A stretch of 64,000 bases of DNA from Burkholderiales bacterium (GCA_016223165.1 JACRPO010000012.1:1-64000), one strand, 5' to 3'; positions 17,791-25,970 are shown, counted from the stretch's first letter. The notes: generated by a model not told the origin, from the sequence alone. Made by a program: numbers and translations.

Positions 17791-17838
17791 ATCATGTCGG
17801 ACATCAGGTCGGACATCAGGTCGGACATCGGGTCGGGC
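17791..17838. repeat. 12-bp tandem repeat upstream of DUF3297 (4 copies)
   Basis: Four head-to-tail 12-bp units of the form ATCAGGTCGGAC, two identical and two with one to three changes. They occupy the region just upstream of the DUF3297 start, between it and the divergent esterase gene, so they fall in the leader or promoter region. If the longer in-frame start were used they would encode a Met-Ser-Asp-Leu repeat. Confidence 0.85.
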
Positions 17839-17948
17839 AACAGGTCGCTCGTGGGCAGCCCACTTCTTCGCTTCGCTCTCGCGCCGAACTGGCGCGCGAT
17901 TCTGCGGCAACTGCGTCACCGGCCCCGGGCCGCCGCTAGCATCGGTCC

Positions 17949-18623
17949 ATGACTGCCCTGCAAACCCTCGAGCTGAACCCCGGCGAGCCGGCCCGCGCCG
18001 CCGTCGTCATCCTGCACGGCCTGGGCGCCGACGGCACCGACTTCCTGCCCTTCGCCGACGAGCTGCACCTCGACGCCGTCGGTCCCGTGCGTTTCGTCTT
18101 CCCGCGCGCCCCGGTGCGGCCCGTGACGGCCAACGGCGGGCACCGCATGCGCGCCTGGTACGACATCCTGGCCTTCGGCGGCGAGGCCGGCGAAGACGAG
18201 ACCGGCCTGCGCGAGAGCTTCGCCGCCGTGCACGCGCTGCTCGACGGCGAGGTCGCGCGCGGCGTGCCCGCCTCGCGCATCGTGCTCGCGGGCTTCTCGC
18301 AGGGATGCGCCATCACGCTCGGCGCCGGGCTGCGCTACGGGCAGCGGCTCGCCGGGCTCATCGGCATGTCGGGCTACCTGCCGATCGCCCACACCACGGC
18401 CGCCGAGCGCCACGCCGTGAACGCCGACGTGCCCGTGCTGCTCGCGCACGGCACGCGCGACCCCGTGGTCGCCGCGGCGCGCGGCCAGGCGGCGCGCGAG
18501 GCCCTGGTCGCCTGCGGCCACCGGGTGCAGTGGCACGACTATCCGATGGAGCACTCGGTGTGCATGGAGGAGGTGCAGGAGGTGCAGCGCTTCCTGCGGC
18601 GCGTGCTGGGTGGCGGCGCATGA
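17949..18623 (+). CDS. Carboxylesterase/phospholipase family alpha/beta hydrolase
   Basis: 224-residue cytoplasmic serine hydrolase of the Abhydrolase_2 (carboxylesterase/lysophospholipase) family. It shows the oxyanion region LHGLGADGTDF, the nucleophile elbow GFSQGC, an acid in HGTRDPVV and the terminal histidine in MEHSVCMEE. The substrate is unknown; esters of short acyl groups are usual for the family. Its stop overlaps the start of the GNAT gene (ATGA), so the two are coupled. Confidence 0.9.
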   Translation: MTALQTLELNPGEPARAAVVILHGLGADGTDFLPFADELHLDAVGPVRFVFPRAPVRPVTANGGHRMRAWYDILAFGGEAGEDETGLRESFAAVHALLDGEVARGVPASRIVLAGFSQGCAITLGAGLRYGQRLAGLIGMSGYLPIAHTTAAERHAVNADVPVLLAHGTRDPVVAAARGQAAREALVACGHRVQWHDYPMEHSVCMEEVQEVQRFLRRVLGGGA

Positions 18624-19306
18624 GCGGCGCGCGCGAAGTGCGCGAAGTGCGCGAGGTGCGCGAGGTGCGCGAGGTGCGCGAGGTGCGCGAGGTGCGCGAG
18701 GTGCGACTCGTGCGCCCGGCCGCCGTCCACCTCGGCGCCTACCGCGCCGCACTCGAGCGCGGCTACAGCCCGGACAACATCCGCGGCGCCGTCGCGGCGC
18801 AGGAACAGCTCGAGCAGATCGCCGCCGACCCGCAGGCCTTCCTGGCGCAGATGGACGACCCCGAAGGCGCCGGCCCGCCGGTGAAGATGCCCGACGGCAC
18901 GACCCGCCCGCGCATCCCGGGCCTGCGGCGCTGGATCTGGCTCGGCGACGACCACACCGAAGCGGCCGAACAAGGCTTCGTCGGCAGCATCGGCCTGCGC
19001 TGGACGAAGGACGGCTCGCCGCTGCCGCCGCATGTTCTCGGCCACATCGGCTACGCCGTCGTGCCTTGGCAGCAGCGGCGCGGCCACGCCACGCGCGCTC
19101 TCGCGCTCGTGCTGGCGCTGGCCGCCGAGCGTGGCTTGTGCGCCGTGGAGATCACCACCGACCCCGAGAACCGCGGCTCGCAGAAGGTGATCGAGGCCAA
19201 CGGCGGCCGCCTCGTCGAGACCTTCGACAAGGGCGAGGTCTACGGCCATGCCACCGGGCTGCGCTACGTGATCGCGCTCGACAGGGTCTCGGGCGTTGCG
19301 GGCTGA
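18620..19306 (+). CDS. GNAT family N-acetyltransferase with N-terminal Arg-Glu-Val repeat
   Basis: 228-residue acetyltransferase. The GNAT fold starts at RLVRPAAVHLGAYRAALERG and continues to GHIGYAVVPWQQRRGHATRA (acetyl-CoA-binding Q/RxxGxG/A loop) and TTDPENRGSQKVIEANGG. The acceptor is unknown. Between Met-Ser-Gly-Ala and the first beta strand lie eight copies of Arg-Glu-Val, encoded by a 9-bp minisatellite; these are not part of the fold and should extend the first strand or form a flexible arm. The ATGA overlap with the esterase suggests a two-gene unit. Confidence 0.85.
   Translation: MSGAREVREVREVREVREVREVREVREVRLVRPAAVHLGAYRAALERGYSPDNIRGAVAAQEQLEQIAADPQAFLAQMDDPEGAGPPVKMPDGTTRPRIPGLRRWIWLGDDHTEAAEQGFVGSIGLRWTKDGSPLPPHVLGHIGYAVVPWQQRRGHATRALALVLALAAERGLCAVEITTDPENRGSQKVIEANGGRLVETFDKGEVYGHATGLRYVIALDRVSGVAG
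18632..18703. repeat. 9-bp minisatellite in the GNAT gene (8 copies)
   Basis: Eight head-to-tail units CGCGARGTG, the first two with A and the other six identical with G. In frame they encode (Arg-Glu-Val)8. Because the unit is three codons, changes in copy number keep the frame. Confidence 0.93.
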
Positions 19307-19333
19307 GCGCGCTCGCCGCCGTCCGCTGTCGTC

Positions 19334-20734
19334 TCATCTCGTGGGCGCAATGCAGGCCGAATCGAGGCCGATGATGTTGAGTCCCGCCGATCCGCTGCGC
19401 ACGTCGCCGCTGCGGCCGACGATGTAGCGCGCGCGCGGGCTGACGAAGGCGACGTAGCTATCGGGCACCGTCGCGATTTGGTCGGCGTCGGGGTAGCGCA
19501 GCGCACGCACCAGATCATAAATGCGTACCTCCAGCACGGTGCCGGCCGGCGTCGTGATCTTGCCGTCGACGACGAAGCCGGTACGCGTGAAGTCGAGGCG
19601 CCCGCCCTCCTCGGACGTGCCGGTGAGCCGGCCCGATGCGTCGACGGTCACGTCGTAGACCCCGGCGCCCTCACCGGCCGGGCCGGCGAACAGGGGCAGC
19701 GGCTGGCGGTCCTTGTAGGTGACGGTGCCGGTCACGCCCGTGGCGCTGACGGTGCCCTCGATCTGGGCGTTGCCGCTGGCGGAGGTCAGCGCAAAGCGGT
19801 CGCCGCTGAACTCGCCCCTGAACCACTCGACATCGCCTGCCGGTTCGGGTTCGCCATCGGAGACGTAGGCGCGCACGCTGCGCGGCCCGCCGGCGATGGC
19901 GGGTTCGTTGACGTCGATGAGCAGCACGTCGTTCTGGAAGCGCAGGCGGCCGAAGAAGATGCCGGGCAGCAACTCGGAAGTGATCGGCAGATCGAGATTG
20001 ACGAAGCCGGCGCCAAAAGTGCCTTCCGCTGTCCCCTTGGTGCGCGCGAAGACGCTGTAGGCACGCGGGCCGACGAAGGCCGTGTAGCTGCCCGCCTGGC
20101 TGCCGTTGGTGCCAAAGGCCAGCACGCGCGACATGTCGTGCAACTCCAGCGCAAAGGTCTGGCCGTCGGCGGCGGTCACGGTGCCCTTGACGAGGTTGCC
20201 ATCGGTCTGTGCCGCGAGCCTGTGGCCCGCGGGGCTCGTGCCGGTCCAGCGGCCGGCACCATCCACCTCGATGTCGTAGCGGCCGGCGCCCAGACGCGTC
20301 AGCTTGAGCGCGATGTTGCGCTGGCTGCCGTCCGGAAGGCTCAAGCTTCCGGGGACGCTGCCCGTCTCGTTCAGCGTGCCTTTGATGACGGCGTTGCCGC
20401 TGACCGAGCGCAGTTCGAACTCCGTACCTGTCATCACGCCGCTGAAGGATTCGGCCAGGCCATTCGGAAAGCCATCGGTCACGAAGACCTCGACCCGCTT
20501 GCTCTGGTCGCTCCGTGTGGCCTCGCGCAGGCTCACCAGGGCCGGGCTGCCCGCGATCGGCCCCCAGAACTCGCGCGTCGCGACGACCTCAGGCTCGTCA
20601 GCGGAACCGCCGCCGCCACACGCGGGCAGCAACGACAGCGCCAGCCCGCCGGCGGCAACCGCCGTGGCTCGCTGCAACAACTGGCGGCGTGACGTCGAGG
20701 CGAGAGGAAGGTCGCGTGCAGAGGAGGTGCTCAT
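19334..20734 (-). CDS. Tat-exported putative lipoprotein with two related halves
   Basis: 466-residue protein of unknown function. It begins with a twin-arginine signal (TSRRQLLQRATAVAAGG) that runs into a lipobox-like LLPACGGGG, so it is probably a Tat-dependent lipoprotein. The mature part is beta-rich and consists of two similar units, about residues 75-255 and 270-440. Each contains F-x-G-E/V-F/M...SGNAxIxGT, a GxYDxxVDxxGRxTGTS motif, and YxAFVxPRAxYxxxR. No enzyme motif is visible. It is divergent from ureA. ATG at 20734 lacks a good ribosome site. Confidence 0.72.
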   Translation of the reverse strand: MSTSSARDLPLASTSRRQLLQRATAVAAGGLALSLLPACGGGGSADEPEVVATREFWGPIAGSPALVSLREATRSDQSKRVEVFVTDGFPNGLAESFSGVMTGTEFELRSVSGNAVIKGTLNETGSVPGSLSLPDGSQRNIALKLTRLGAGRYDIEVDGAGRWTGTSPAGHRLAAQTDGNLVKGTVTAADGQTFALELHDMSRVLAFGTNGSQAGSYTAFVGPRAYSVFARTKGTAEGTFGAGFVNLDLPITSELLPGIFFGRLRFQNDVLLIDVNEPAIAGGPRSVRAYVSDGEPEPAGDVEWFRGEFSGDRFALTSASGNAQIEGTVSATGVTGTVTYKDRQPLPLFAGPAGEGAGVYDVTVDASGRLTGTSEEGGRLDFTRTGFVVDGKITTPAGTVLEVRIYDLVRALRYPDADQIATVPDSYVAFVSPRARYIVGRSGDVRSGSAGLNIIGLDSACIAPTR

Positions 20735-21099
20735 GGAAGGGGGTCCGAATTGGTGGTGGTGCGCACCGTGCCGGTGGGCGTGGCATGCAGCCGCGGCCGA
20801 ATCGATCGCGAATGCACGCGGCGCATTCTTTACAGCGCACACCTGCGGATAAGAGGCAGGTGTCCCGTCGCTGATGCGCGTGCTGACCCGGCAAGACCCC
20901 GGAGCGGGACCGGTGTCCCGTTCCTCCCGCCTCGGGGGGAGGCTTGGCGCCCGTGCCGGTACTTGCGGGCCCACGCCCAGAGGCCGGCGCGGCCCTTGGC
21001 CGATTGCTCCAGATCGGGGCGCCGTCGTCCACTCTTTGTGCTGTCGCAGCTTTGCAGCGCAGAATCCGCCCCTGGCATCGCCTTTGCTGTAGCCCCAAG
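20735..21099. other. 365-bp divergent intergenic region upstream of ureA
   Basis: The only gene-free stretch above 300 bases. It contains three inverted repeats: ACACCTGC/GCAGGTGT (20839-20846 with 20856-20863), CGGGAC/GTCCCG (20905-20910 with 20915-20920), and a CCTCCC/GGGAGG pair near 20923-20942. A sigma-54-like element sits at its right end. No protein or tRNA-like structure is seen. Confidence 0.6.
21073..21088 (+). promoter_or_regulatory. Sigma-54-like -24/-12 promoter before ureA
   Basis: TGGCAT-N5-TTGCT matches the RpoN consensus TGGCAC-N5-TTGCW with one mismatch, and GG and GC are separated by exactly 10 bases. The predicted transcript start falls about at base 21099, directly at the ureA ATG, which would make the message leaderless; indeed no Shine-Dalgarno sequence precedes ureA. 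Nitrogen control of urease through sigma-54 or NtrC-linked circuits is known in other proteobacteria. A chance match cannot be excluded. Confidence 0.4.
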
Positions 21100-21402
21100 A
21101 TGGAACTGACCCCGCGCGAGAAGGACAAGCTGCTCCTGTTCACCGCTGCCCTGCTGGCCGAGCGCCGACGCACGCGCGGGCTGAAGCTCAACTACCCCGA
21201 GGCGGTAGCCTTCATCAGCGCCGCCATCCTCGAAGGCGCGCGCGACGGCAAGACCGTGGCGCAGCTGATGAGCGAGGGGCGGCAGGTGCTGACGGGTGCC
21301 GACGTGATGGAGGGGGTGGCCGAGATGATCCCCGAGATCCAGGTCGAGGCGACATTCCCCGACGGCACCAAGCTCGTGACGGTGCACCACCCGATCACTT
21401 GA
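21100..21402 (+). CDS. ureA: Urease gamma subunit
   Basis: 100-residue structural subunit of the nickel urease, which hydrolyses urea to ammonia and carbamate in the cytoplasm. Full family length, with the typical MELTPREKDKLLLFTAALLAE start, LNYPEAVAFIS and the C-terminal VEATFPDGTKLVTVHHPI. First gene of ureA-orf-ureB-ureC-ureF. ureD, which often heads the operon in related bacteria, is here at the far end of the locus. Confidence 0.97.
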   Translation: MELTPREKDKLLLFTAALLAERRRTRGLKLNYPEAVAFISAAILEGARDGKTVAQLMSEGRQVLTGADVMEGVAEMIPEIQVEATFPDGTKLVTVHHPIT

Positions 21403-21526
21403 GCGCGACGAGCCACTCGTCGGCCATCGCTACCGCTTCCGCCTCGATCGCCGTCGTCCGCACCATCACCGCGTCCCCGAGGCCCGCCCGCCACGCCCTA
21501 CCCGACCCTGCGACTGGAGCAAGCCG

Positions 21527-21715
21527 ATGATCAAGAACGCCGGGGCCTTCATGGCCGCGACCCTGCTGGCCAACCTGGCCGCCGCACATGGCGGGCACGC
21601 GGCACCGCCCCTTCACCTGCACGACGCCGAGATGCTCGGCCTCGCCGCGTTGGCGGCGCTGGCCGCCGTTGGCGCGGGCACGGCGCTGTGGCTGTGGTTC
21701 TCGCGCAATCGCTGA
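21527..21715 (+). CDS. Small His-rich membrane protein within the urease operon
   Basis: 62-residue protein with a cleavable-looking signal (MIKNAGAFMAATLLANLAAA), a short His-rich loop (five His in HGGHAAPPLHLHD) and one membrane segment (LGLAALAALAAVGAGTALWLW) ending SRNR. ATG at 21527 follows GGAG at good spacing. It lies 124 bp after ureA and 13 bp before ureB. I do not recognise a family. A role in metal handling near the membrane is only inference from the histidines and the context. Confidence 0.62.
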   Translation: MIKNAGAFMAATLLANLAAAHGGHAAPPLHLHDAEMLGLAALAALAAVGAGTALWLWFSRNR

Positions 21716-21728
21716 ACGGCGCCCGGCG

Positions 21729-22034
21729 ATGATCCCCGGCGAACTGCTGCCCGCCGAAGGCGAGCACGAGCTCAACAGCGGCCGCGCCACCGTGACGCTG
21801 CGCGTGGCCAACACCGGCGAGCGGCCCATCCAGGTGGGCTCGCACTACCACTTCGCCGAAACGAACGCGGCGCTCGCGTTCGACCGCGCCGCCGCGCGCG
21901 GCATGCGCCTCAACATCCCGAGCGGCACGGCGGTGCGCTTCGAGCCCGGGCAGGCGCGCACGGTGGAACTCGTCGCCTACGCGGGCGCGCGTCGCGTCTT
22001 CGGTTTTCGCGGCCTCGTGCAGGGAGCGCTCTGA
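21729..22034 (+). CDS. ureB: Urease beta subunit
   Basis: 101-residue structural subunit. It has the family signatures MIPGELLP, VANTGERPIQVGSHYHF, AARGMRLNIPSGTAVRFEPG and the VFGFRGLVQG end. It sits between the small membrane protein gene and ureC, one base from ureC, so tight coupling is expected. Normal length; nothing missing. Confidence 0.97.
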   Translation: MIPGELLPAEGEHELNSGRATVTLRVANTGERPIQVGSHYHFAETNAALAFDRAAARGMRLNIPSGTAVRFEPGQARTVELVAYAGARRVFGFRGLVQGAL

Positions 22035-22035
22035 C

Positions 22036-23763
22036 ATGGCGAAGATCAGCCGCCGCGCCTATGCCGAGATGTACGGCCCCACCGTGGGCGACCGCCTGCG
22101 CCTGGCCGACACCGCGCTCGTCATCGAGATCGAGAAGGACCACACCCTGGCCGCCGGCAGCTACGGCGAGGAAGTCAAGTTCGGCGGCGGCAAGACCATC
22201 CGCGACGGCATGGGCCAGAGCCAGCAGCCGAGCGGCTCGGGCCCCGGCGATGCCGTGGACACCGTCATCACCAACGCCGTCATCGTCGACCACTGGGGCA
22301 TCGTCAAGGCCGACATCGGCATCCGCGGCTGCCGCATCGCCGCCATCGGCAAGGCCGGCAACCCCGACGTGCAGTCGGGCGTCGACATCGTCATCGGCCC
22401 GGGCACCGAGATCATCGCCGGCGAGGGGATGATCGTCACGCCGGGCGCCATCGACAGCCACATCCACTTCATCTGCCCGCAGCAGATCGACGAGGCGCTC
22501 GCCAGCGGCGTGACGACGATGATCGGCGGCGGCACCGGCCCCGCCACCGGCACCCTCGCCACCACCTGCACGCCGGGGCCGCAGCACCTGGCGCAGATGC
22601 TGCGCGCGGCCGACGCCTTCCCGATGAACCTCGGCTTCCTCGGCAAGGGCAATGCCTCGCAGCCGGCGGCGCTGATGCAGCAGATCGAAGCCGGCGCGAT
22701 GGGCCTCAAGCTGCACGAGGACTGGGGCACCACGCCCTCGGCCATCGACTGCTGCCTCTCCGTGGCCGAGGCCACCGACACGCAGGTGTCGATCCATTCC
22801 GACACGCTGAACGAATCGGGCTTCGTCGAGGACACCATCGCCGCCACGAAAGGCCGCACGCTCTGCGCCTTCCACACCGAGGGCGCCGGCGGCGGGCATG
22901 CACCCGACATCCTGCGCGTGGTGGGCGAGGCCAACTTCCTGCCCTCGTCGACCAACCCGACGATGCCCTTCACCGTCAACACGGTGGACGAGCACCTCGA
23001 CATGCTGATGGTGTGCCACCACCTCGATGCGGGCATCGCCGAGGACCTGGCCTTCGCCGAGAGCCGTATCCGCAAGGAGACCATCGCCGCCGAGGACGTG
23101 CTGCACGACCTCGGCGCCATCAGCATGATGAGCAGCGACAGCCAGGCCATGGGCCGTGTCGGCGAAGTCACCATCCGCACCTGGCAGACGGCGCACAAGA
23201 TGAAGCTGCAGCGCGGCGCGCTGGCCGGAGACAGCGAGCGCGCCGACAACCAGCGCGTCAAGCGCTATATCGCCAAGCTCGGCATCAACCCGGCGCTGGC
23301 CAACGGCGTGGCGCACGAGGTCGGCAGCATCGAAGTCGGCAAGTGGGCCGACATCGTGCTGTGGAAGCCGATGCTCTTCGGCGTCAAGCCGAGCCTCGTG
23401 CTCAAGGGTGGCTTCATCGCGCTGGCGGCCATGGGCGATGCCAATGCCAGCATCCCGACGCCGCAGCCGGTGCACTACCGGCCGATGTTCGGCAGCTTCG
23501 GCGGCGCGGTGGGTGCCGGTTCGCTCACCTTCATGAGCCAGGCCGCGGTGGCCGCCAGCGTGCGCGAGAAGCTCAAGCTGCACAAGACCGTGGCCGCCGT
23601 GCGCGGCAACCGCAGCGTGACCAAGGCGCACATGGTGCACAACGCCTACATGCCGAAGATGGAGATCGACGCCCAGACCTACGAGGTGCGCGCCGACGGC
23701 CAGCTGCTCACCTGCGAGCCGGCCAAGGAGCTGCCGATGGCGCAGCGCTACTTCCTCTTCTGA
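22036..23763 (+). CDS. ureC: Urease alpha (catalytic) subunit
   Basis: 575-residue amidohydrolase-fold subunit holding the di-nickel site. Ligands are visible: His142 and His144 (SHIHF) and the carbamylated Lys225 (GLKLHEDWG), a constant offset of 8 from the Klebsiella enzyme. The flap region MVCHHLD and the GRVGEVTIRTWQTA segment are intact, so the enzyme should be active once nickel is loaded. ATG at 22036 follows AGGGAG. It is followed by a short repeat-rich gap and ureF; ureE, often placed between them, is missing. Confidence 0.98.
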   Translation: MAKISRRAYAEMYGPTVGDRLRLADTALVIEIEKDHTLAAGSYGEEVKFGGGKTIRDGMGQSQQPSGSGPGDAVDTVITNAVIVDHWGIVKADIGIRGCRIAAIGKAGNPDVQSGVDIVIGPGTEIIAGEGMIVTPGAIDSHIHFICPQQIDEALASGVTTMIGGGTGPATGTLATTCTPGPQHLAQMLRAADAFPMNLGFLGKGNASQPAALMQQIEAGAMGLKLHEDWGTTPSAIDCCLSVAEATDTQVSIHSDTLNESGFVEDTIAATKGRTLCAFHTEGAGGGHAPDILRVVGEANFLPSSTNPTMPFTVNTVDEHLDMLMVCHHLDAGIAEDLAFAESRIRKETIAAEDVLHDLGAISMMSSDSQAMGRVGEVTIRTWQTAHKMKLQRGALAGDSERADNQRVKRYIAKLGINPALANGVAHEVGSIEVGKWADIVLWKPMLFGVKPSLVLKGGFIALAAMGDANASIPTPQPVHYRPMFGSFGGAVGAGSLTFMSQAAVAASVREKLKLHKTVAAVRGNRSVTKAHMVHNAYMPKMEIDAQTYEVRADGQLLTCEPAKELPMAQRYFLF

Positions 23764-23802
23764 TCCGCTCTCGATCCTCTCCTGATCCTCCGCTGATCCT
23801 CG
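23762..23802. repeat. Degenerate 11-bp tandem repeat between ureC and ureF
   Basis: Four imperfect copies of a C-T-GATCC-(G/T)-C-T motif fill almost the whole 43-bp gap after the ureC stop. This is the position where ureE often lies in related operons. It may be a remnant of slippage or deletion; the repeat leaves no clear ribosome site for the GTG-started ureF. Confidence 0.6.
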
Positions 23803-23806
23803 CCCC

Positions 23807-24517
23807 GTGACAGGCACCGCGACAAGCCCCGCGACGCTGCTGCACCTGCTGTGGCTCGCCTCGCCGGCGCTGCCGGTGGGCGCTTTCAGCTACTCCGAGG
23901 GCCTGGAAGCGGCCATCGAAGAAGGCGCGGTGCACGACGAAGCGAGCGCGCGGGCGTGGCTCGTCAACCAGCTCGCGCTCGTGATGGCGCGCTCGGAGCT
24001 GCCGCTGGTGGCGGCGGCGCACGCGGCGGCCTCATCGACCTTGCCGCTCGATGCGGCGAAGCTGCAATCGCTCAACGATTGGGTGCGCCAGACGCGCGAA
24101 GCGGCCGAGCCGCTCTTGCAGACGCAGCAGATGGGCAAGAGCCTGCTCGTCTGGATCGAGACGCTGCAAGGCGAAGGAGAGACACCCTGCCCCACGTTGC
24201 CCCTGCTGCGCGCCCTACGGCCTGCGCCCACCTGGCCGGTGGTGCTGGGCTGCGCGGCCGCGTGGCGTGGCGCCAGCGTGGCCGAGAGCCTGCATGCCGC
24301 CGCCTTCGGCTGGGCCGAGAACATGGTGCAGGCCGCCGTGCGCGCCGTGCCGCTCGGCCAGAGCGCCGGGCAGCGGCTGCTGGCGCGGCTGGTGGCCGCC
24401 ATCCCCGCTGCGGTGGCTGAAGCGCTGGCCGCGCCGGAGCCGATCGCCTTCGCGCCGCGCCTGGCCATCGCCAGCGCGCGCCACGAGGCGCAGTACTCGC
24501 GCCTGTTCCGATCCTGA
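23807..24517 (+). CDS. ureF: Urease accessory protein UreF
   Basis: 236-residue all-helical accessory protein. With UreD and UreG it forms the complex that delivers nickel and CO2 to the apo-urease, and it acts on the UreG GTPase. Signatures: LLWLASPALPVGAFSYSEGLE near the N-terminus, GKSLLVW, and a Gln-rich GQSAGQRLLARL helix near the end. GTG start at 23807. It is the last gene of the left urease block; its partners ureG and ureD lie 4.7 kb away. Confidence 0.93.
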   Translation: MTGTATSPATLLHLLWLASPALPVGAFSYSEGLEAAIEEGAVHDEASARAWLVNQLALVMARSELPLVAAAHAAASSTLPLDAAKLQSLNDWVRQTREAAEPLLQTQQMGKSLLVWIETLQGEGETPCPTLPLLRALRPAPTWPVVLGCAAAWRGASVAESLHAAAFGWAENMVQAAVRAVPLGQSAGQRLLARLVAAIPAAVAEALAAPEPIAFAPRLAIASARHEAQYSRLFRS

Positions 24518-24596
24518 CGCTCGCCGACCACAGGCCAGCTCCCCCGCACAGCAGGGGAAACGCGCTGCGCCGCGGGGCCGTAGAGTGCGCCCTGCC

Positions 24597-25949
24597 GTGA
24601 AACGCGACAGCACCCCCACCGACGATCTGTCCCTGCCGCCCGAGCAGATCGAGCTGGCGCTGGCGCACATCGAGCAGAGCGTGCCGTTCAGGGCATCGCC
24701 GCGGCACCGCAGGCTGCTGCGCCACCTGGTCGAGCGCGCGCTGGCCGACGACCTGGCGGCACTGAAGGAAACCGTGCTCGCGATCGAAGTGTTCGGTCGT
24801 CCGGCCGGTCGCTTCGACCCCAAGCTCGACACCATCGTGCGGGTCGAGGCTCGCCGTCTGCGCGGCCGTCTGTCGGCCTACTACGGCAGTGAAGGCCGGC
24901 GCTCGCCGATCCGCATCGAGTTGCCGGTGGGCAGCTATGTGCCGCTGATCGCCAGCCGCGAACCACCGCAGCAAGGAGCGGATGCCACGCGGCGTGCGCG
25001 CGACCTGGTCGAACGCGGCGAGCACTTCCTGCGCCAGGCGCTTTCCAGGCCGAGCCTCGAGCAGGCGATCGAGCGCTTCGACCTGGCGCTGCGCGAATCA
25101 CCGGACTACGCCCCGGCGCTGGTCGGCATGGGCCGGGCCTGGCTCAACCTGGCCAGCGCCTGGCATGTCGAGCCGGCCATCGCCTCGGCGCATGCGGCCG
25201 AGGCGCTGCGGCGCGCGCTCCAGCTCGAGCCCGAGCATGCGGTCGCGCATGTCCTGCTCGGCGCCCTGCAGCACCAGTTCGAGCATGACTGGCCGGCTGC
25301 GCAGCGCAGTTTCCAACGTGCGCTGGCGCTGGCGCCGCAGCAGGCCTTCGTGCACTCGGCCTACGGTTGCCATCTGTTCATCCACAACGCACTGGACGAA
25401 GCCGAGCGCGAGCTGCTGCTGGCGCGCCGGCTCGACCCGCAGTACATCAACACGCGCACGCACATGATCAACCTGCGCATCGCGCAGGGGCGCCTGGCCG
25501 ATGCCGAGGCCGAGATCGCGGCCATCCAGGATATTGCCCCGCAAACGATGGCCGTGGCCACGCTCAGGGGCCTCATCGCGCTGGCGGCCGGCGATGCGCA
25601 GGCGGCCATCGGGCACTACACGCGGGCCTGTGAACTCGCCGCGGACTACCCCGGCTGCTTCATCGCACTGGCCGGCGCGCACGCGATGGCCGGGGACCTC
25701 GAACGGGCCCACGCTTTGCTGGCGCAGACCCTGCAGCGCTTTGCCGAGCGCCCGATCTCGCCCTATGTCCTGGCCATCTTCGCCACCCGCTGCGGGCGGG
25801 CCGACGCGGCGTATGCACAACTCGACCGGGCCGTGGCCGAGTTCGACCCGAACGTCCTGCAGATCGAACACGACCCCAGCTTCGAAGACCTGCACGGCGA
25901 TGCGCGCTGGGGCCTGCTCCTGCGGCGCATCGGCCGGCGCCGGCGCTAG
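24597..25949 (+). CDS. Winged-helix-like domain plus TPR repeat protein
   Basis: 450-residue protein of unknown role. Residues about 15-115 form a DNA-binding-like domain seen in many regulators and adenylate-cyclase-linked proteins (FRASPRHRRLLRHLVERAL, FDPKLDTIVRVEARRLRGRL, IRIELPVGSYVPLI). The rest is a run of tetratricopeptide repeats (AIERFDLALRESPDYAPALV, ALQLEPEHAVAHVLLGAL and so on). GTG at 24597 or 24585 is the likely start. It may be read from the urease operon, since it lies 79 bp after ureF on the same strand. It converges with the FG-GAP lipoprotein gene 21 bp away. Confidence 0.75.
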   Translation: MKRDSTPTDDLSLPPEQIELALAHIEQSVPFRASPRHRRLLRHLVERALADDLAALKETVLAIEVFGRPAGRFDPKLDTIVRVEARRLRGRLSAYYGSEGRRSPIRIELPVGSYVPLIASREPPQQGADATRRARDLVERGEHFLRQALSRPSLEQAIERFDLALRESPDYAPALVGMGRAWLNLASAWHVEPAIASAHAAEALRRALQLEPEHAVAHVLLGALQHQFEHDWPAAQRSFQRALALAPQQAFVHSAYGCHLFIHNALDEAERELLLARRLDPQYINTRTHMINLRIAQGRLADAEAEIAAIQDIAPQTMAVATLRGLIALAAGDAQAAIGHYTRACELAADYPGCFIALAGAHAMAGDLERAHALLAQTLQRFAERPISPYVLAIFATRCGRADAAYAQLDRAVAEFDPNVLQIEHDPSFEDLHGDARWGLLLRRIGRRRR

Positions 25950-25970
25950 TGCGGTGTTCGGCGCTGCCGA

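Noticed and set aside
17391..18703. CRISPR-like arrays
   Set aside because: The repeats are 9-12 bp head-to-tail with no spacers and no cas genes; they are minisatellites, mostly in frame.
20758..20767. GGTGCGCACC palindrome as an NtrC site for urease
   Set aside because: The spacing and sequence do not match the NtrC consensus (GCAC-N5-TGGTGC type), and it lies over 300 bp from the ureA promoter candidate.
21403..21526. Possible gene in the 124-bp gap after ureA
   Set aside because: An Arg/Pro-rich frame continues into the small membrane protein frame but has no start codon or ribosome site and no conserved look.
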